This document shows positions 5,379 to 5,642 of a DNA stretch of 5,642 nucleotides, piece after piece; position 1 is the stretch's first letter; the number at the start of each line of letters is the position of its first letter. The notes under the pieces were generated by a model. It ran no database searches. It saw only the letters and a list, made by a program, of their open reading frames with translations, and was not told the origin of the DNA. Both the position numbers and the translations under genes were made by a program. Origin of the DNA: an uncultured Acetatifactor sp. (GTDB taxonomy: Bacteria; Bacillota; Clostridia; Lachnospirales; Lachnospiraceae); NCBI GenBank assembly GCA_910584235.1, contig CAJTZD010000124.1:1-5642 (forward strand), in the 5' to 3' direction.

Positions 5379-5404
5379 ATCTCAGGCAAGCCTTTGCCTG
5401 AGAT
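5379..5404. repeat. 11-bp inverted repeat overlapping the regulator's predicted transcription start
   Basis: ATCTCAGGCAA (5379-5389) and TTGCCTGAGAT (5394-5404) are perfect inverted arms with a 4-nt spacer. The dyad begins 1 bp downstream of the -10 box of the leftward promoter and covers the expected start point (about 5399). No T run follows on either strand, so a terminator is unlikely. An operator for repression of the regulator gene fits best. Confidence 0.55.
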
Positions 5405-5405
5405 G

Positions 5406-5414
5406 ATTGTACCA
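5406..5414 (-). promoter_or_regulatory. Probable extended -10 promoter of the regulator gene
   Basis: The minus strand reads TGGTACAAT, an extended -10 element (TGn followed by TACAAT). No good -35 box stands 16-18 bp upstream, which is tolerable for an extended -10 promoter or one that needs an activator. The start would be near 5399, giving a leader of about 100 nt before the ATG at 5300. The directly adjoining dyads support a regulated promoter here. Confidence 0.5.
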
Positions 5415-5432
5415 CAGTCCGCCTCCCGTTTT

Positions 5433-5473
5433 CCACCAAAAATGGTGTTTCTCACATGCATTTTTCATGGTGG
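5433..5473. repeat. Imperfect inverted repeat upstream of the regulator promoter
   Basis: CCACC (5433-5437) pairs with GGTGG (5469-5473), and AAAAATG (5438-5444) pairs with CATTTTT (5459-5465), leaving CAT unpaired. A shorter alternative is CACC/GGTG (5434-5437 and 5444-5447). It lies about 20-60 bp upstream of the predicted -10 box of the regulator, where an activator or repressor site could be, but nothing shows function. Confidence 0.35.
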
Positions 5474-5511
5474 CGTAGGAACGCAATGCCGACCGGGTGA
5501 AGCGGGTACAG

Positions 5512-5569
5512 ATCCGGGGAGGAAACCCTTTCTTTCTGGTTTCCTGCCCCTTGCAATTCCACCCCGGAT
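5512..5569. repeat. Foldable intergenic segment with two stems
   Basis: ATCCGGGG (5512-5519) pairs perfectly with CCCCGGAT (5562-5569). Just inside, AGGAAACC (5520-5527) pairs perfectly with GGTTTCCT (5538-5545) around a 10-nt pyrimidine-rich loop. GGGG (5516-5519) can instead pair with CCCC (5547-5550), extending the inner hairpin with one bulged G. The fold could form on either strand. It matches no RNA family I can recognise, and no T tract marks it as a terminator. Confidence 0.45.
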
Positions 5570-5579
5570 GGTATATGAT
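5551..5579 (+). promoter_or_regulatory. Possible rightward promoter leaving the window
   Basis: TTGCAA (5551-5556) is followed after 17 bp by TATGAT (5574-5579), a four-of-six and a five-of-six match to sigma-A consensus. The start would be near 5586, directed out of the right edge. It may serve a gene divergent from the regulator, but that gene is not visible. Confidence 0.35.
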
Positions 5580-5642
5580 TGTAAAAACCCATCTTTAACA
5601 CTTAAAGAAATGCAAAATGGCGCTATCCCTTGATTTTACTGG

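Larger units (their letters stand above)
5405..5642. other. Gene-free right end of the window
   Basis: Apart from the regulator's promoter and the inverted repeats listed separately, this stretch holds no convincing gene. A plus-strand ORF of 79 codons (5394-5633) starts inside the dyad at 5379-5404, has no ribosome site and reads like no protein family. An ATG at 5617 opening MALSLDFT runs off the end but also lacks a ribosome site. On the minus strand a 15-codon open stretch enters from the right and stops at 5595-5597. It could be the tail of a gene outside the window or chance. Confidence 0.5.

Noticed and set aside
5508..5527. A plus-strand resemblance to the SRP RNA loop (CAG-TCCGG-AGGAA)
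   Set aside because: The flanking stem and the GGAA tetraloop arrangement are absent, so it is not an SRP RNA.
5546..5569. A minus-strand stretch GGGGTGGAATTGC resembling a T-box antiterminator core
   Set aside because: No specifier stem, no terminator with a T run and no aminoacyl-tRNA or amino-acid gene downstream. The resemblance is short.
5394..5633. A 79-codon plus-strand frame
   Set aside because: The start lies inside the dyad at 5379-5404, no Shine-Dalgarno sequence precedes it, and the product has no recognisable pattern.
5595..5642. A minus-strand 15-codon open stretch at the window edge, or a plus-strand ATG at 5617 opening MALSLDFT
   Set aside because: Both are too short, both run off the window, and neither has a ribosome site or recognisable motif in view.

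Overview
The window looks like chromosomal DNA of a Gram-positive anaerobe of the Clostridia, most likely a Lachnospiraceae relative. This is inferred from the strong GGAG-type ribosome binding sites, the sigma-A-like promoters, the style of the long solute-binding lipoprotein and the HTH-helical-repeat regulator. No marker gene fixes the taxon. There are four well-supported genes: a large lipoprotein, two small secreted proteins and a large regulator. No RNA gene, CRISPR array, transposase or prophage gene is recognisable.

Layout from left to right. Positions 1-168 hold a consensus promoter that fires leftward out of the window, plus a doubtful 36-codon ORF that overlaps the preceding stop. 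Positions 169-2304 (minus) encode an orphan extracellular solute-binding lipoprotein with an N-terminal beta-propeller-like half. After a short gap with a hairpin, 2424-2744 (minus) encodes a 106-residue secreted protein with two CxxC pairs. It is transcribed divergently from a 74-residue secreted, proline-rich, acidic peptide precursor at 2978-3202 (plus). Between the two lies a strikingly symmetrical control region: a perfect 14-bp inverted repeat whose arms each carry a TTGCGT -35 box, each followed 17 bp outward by a good -10 box. A complex set of competing inverted repeats (3205-3306) separates the peptide gene from a convergent 662-residue regulator (3312-5300, minus). The last 342 bases hold no convincing gene. 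They contain the regulator's probable promoter, two abutting dyads and further foldable sequence.

The most interesting unit is 2424-5300. The regulator is an internal duplication: two consecutive copies of an XRE-like HTH followed by helical repeats, in one chain. A small exported peptide next to an HTH-TPR protein is the classic layout of RRNPP peptide-pheromone systems (Rgg, PlcR, PrgX, ComR). The working model is that the 74-residue protein is a signal precursor, the duplicated protein is its receptor, and the symmetrical inverted repeat is the operator that controls the peptide and the cysteine-rich secreted protein together. The sequence shows the parts. The functional link is inference.

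The segment from about 2430 to 3700 is visibly richer in A+T than the lipoprotein gene and the upstream half of the regulator gene, which suggests that the small-gene module has a different history.
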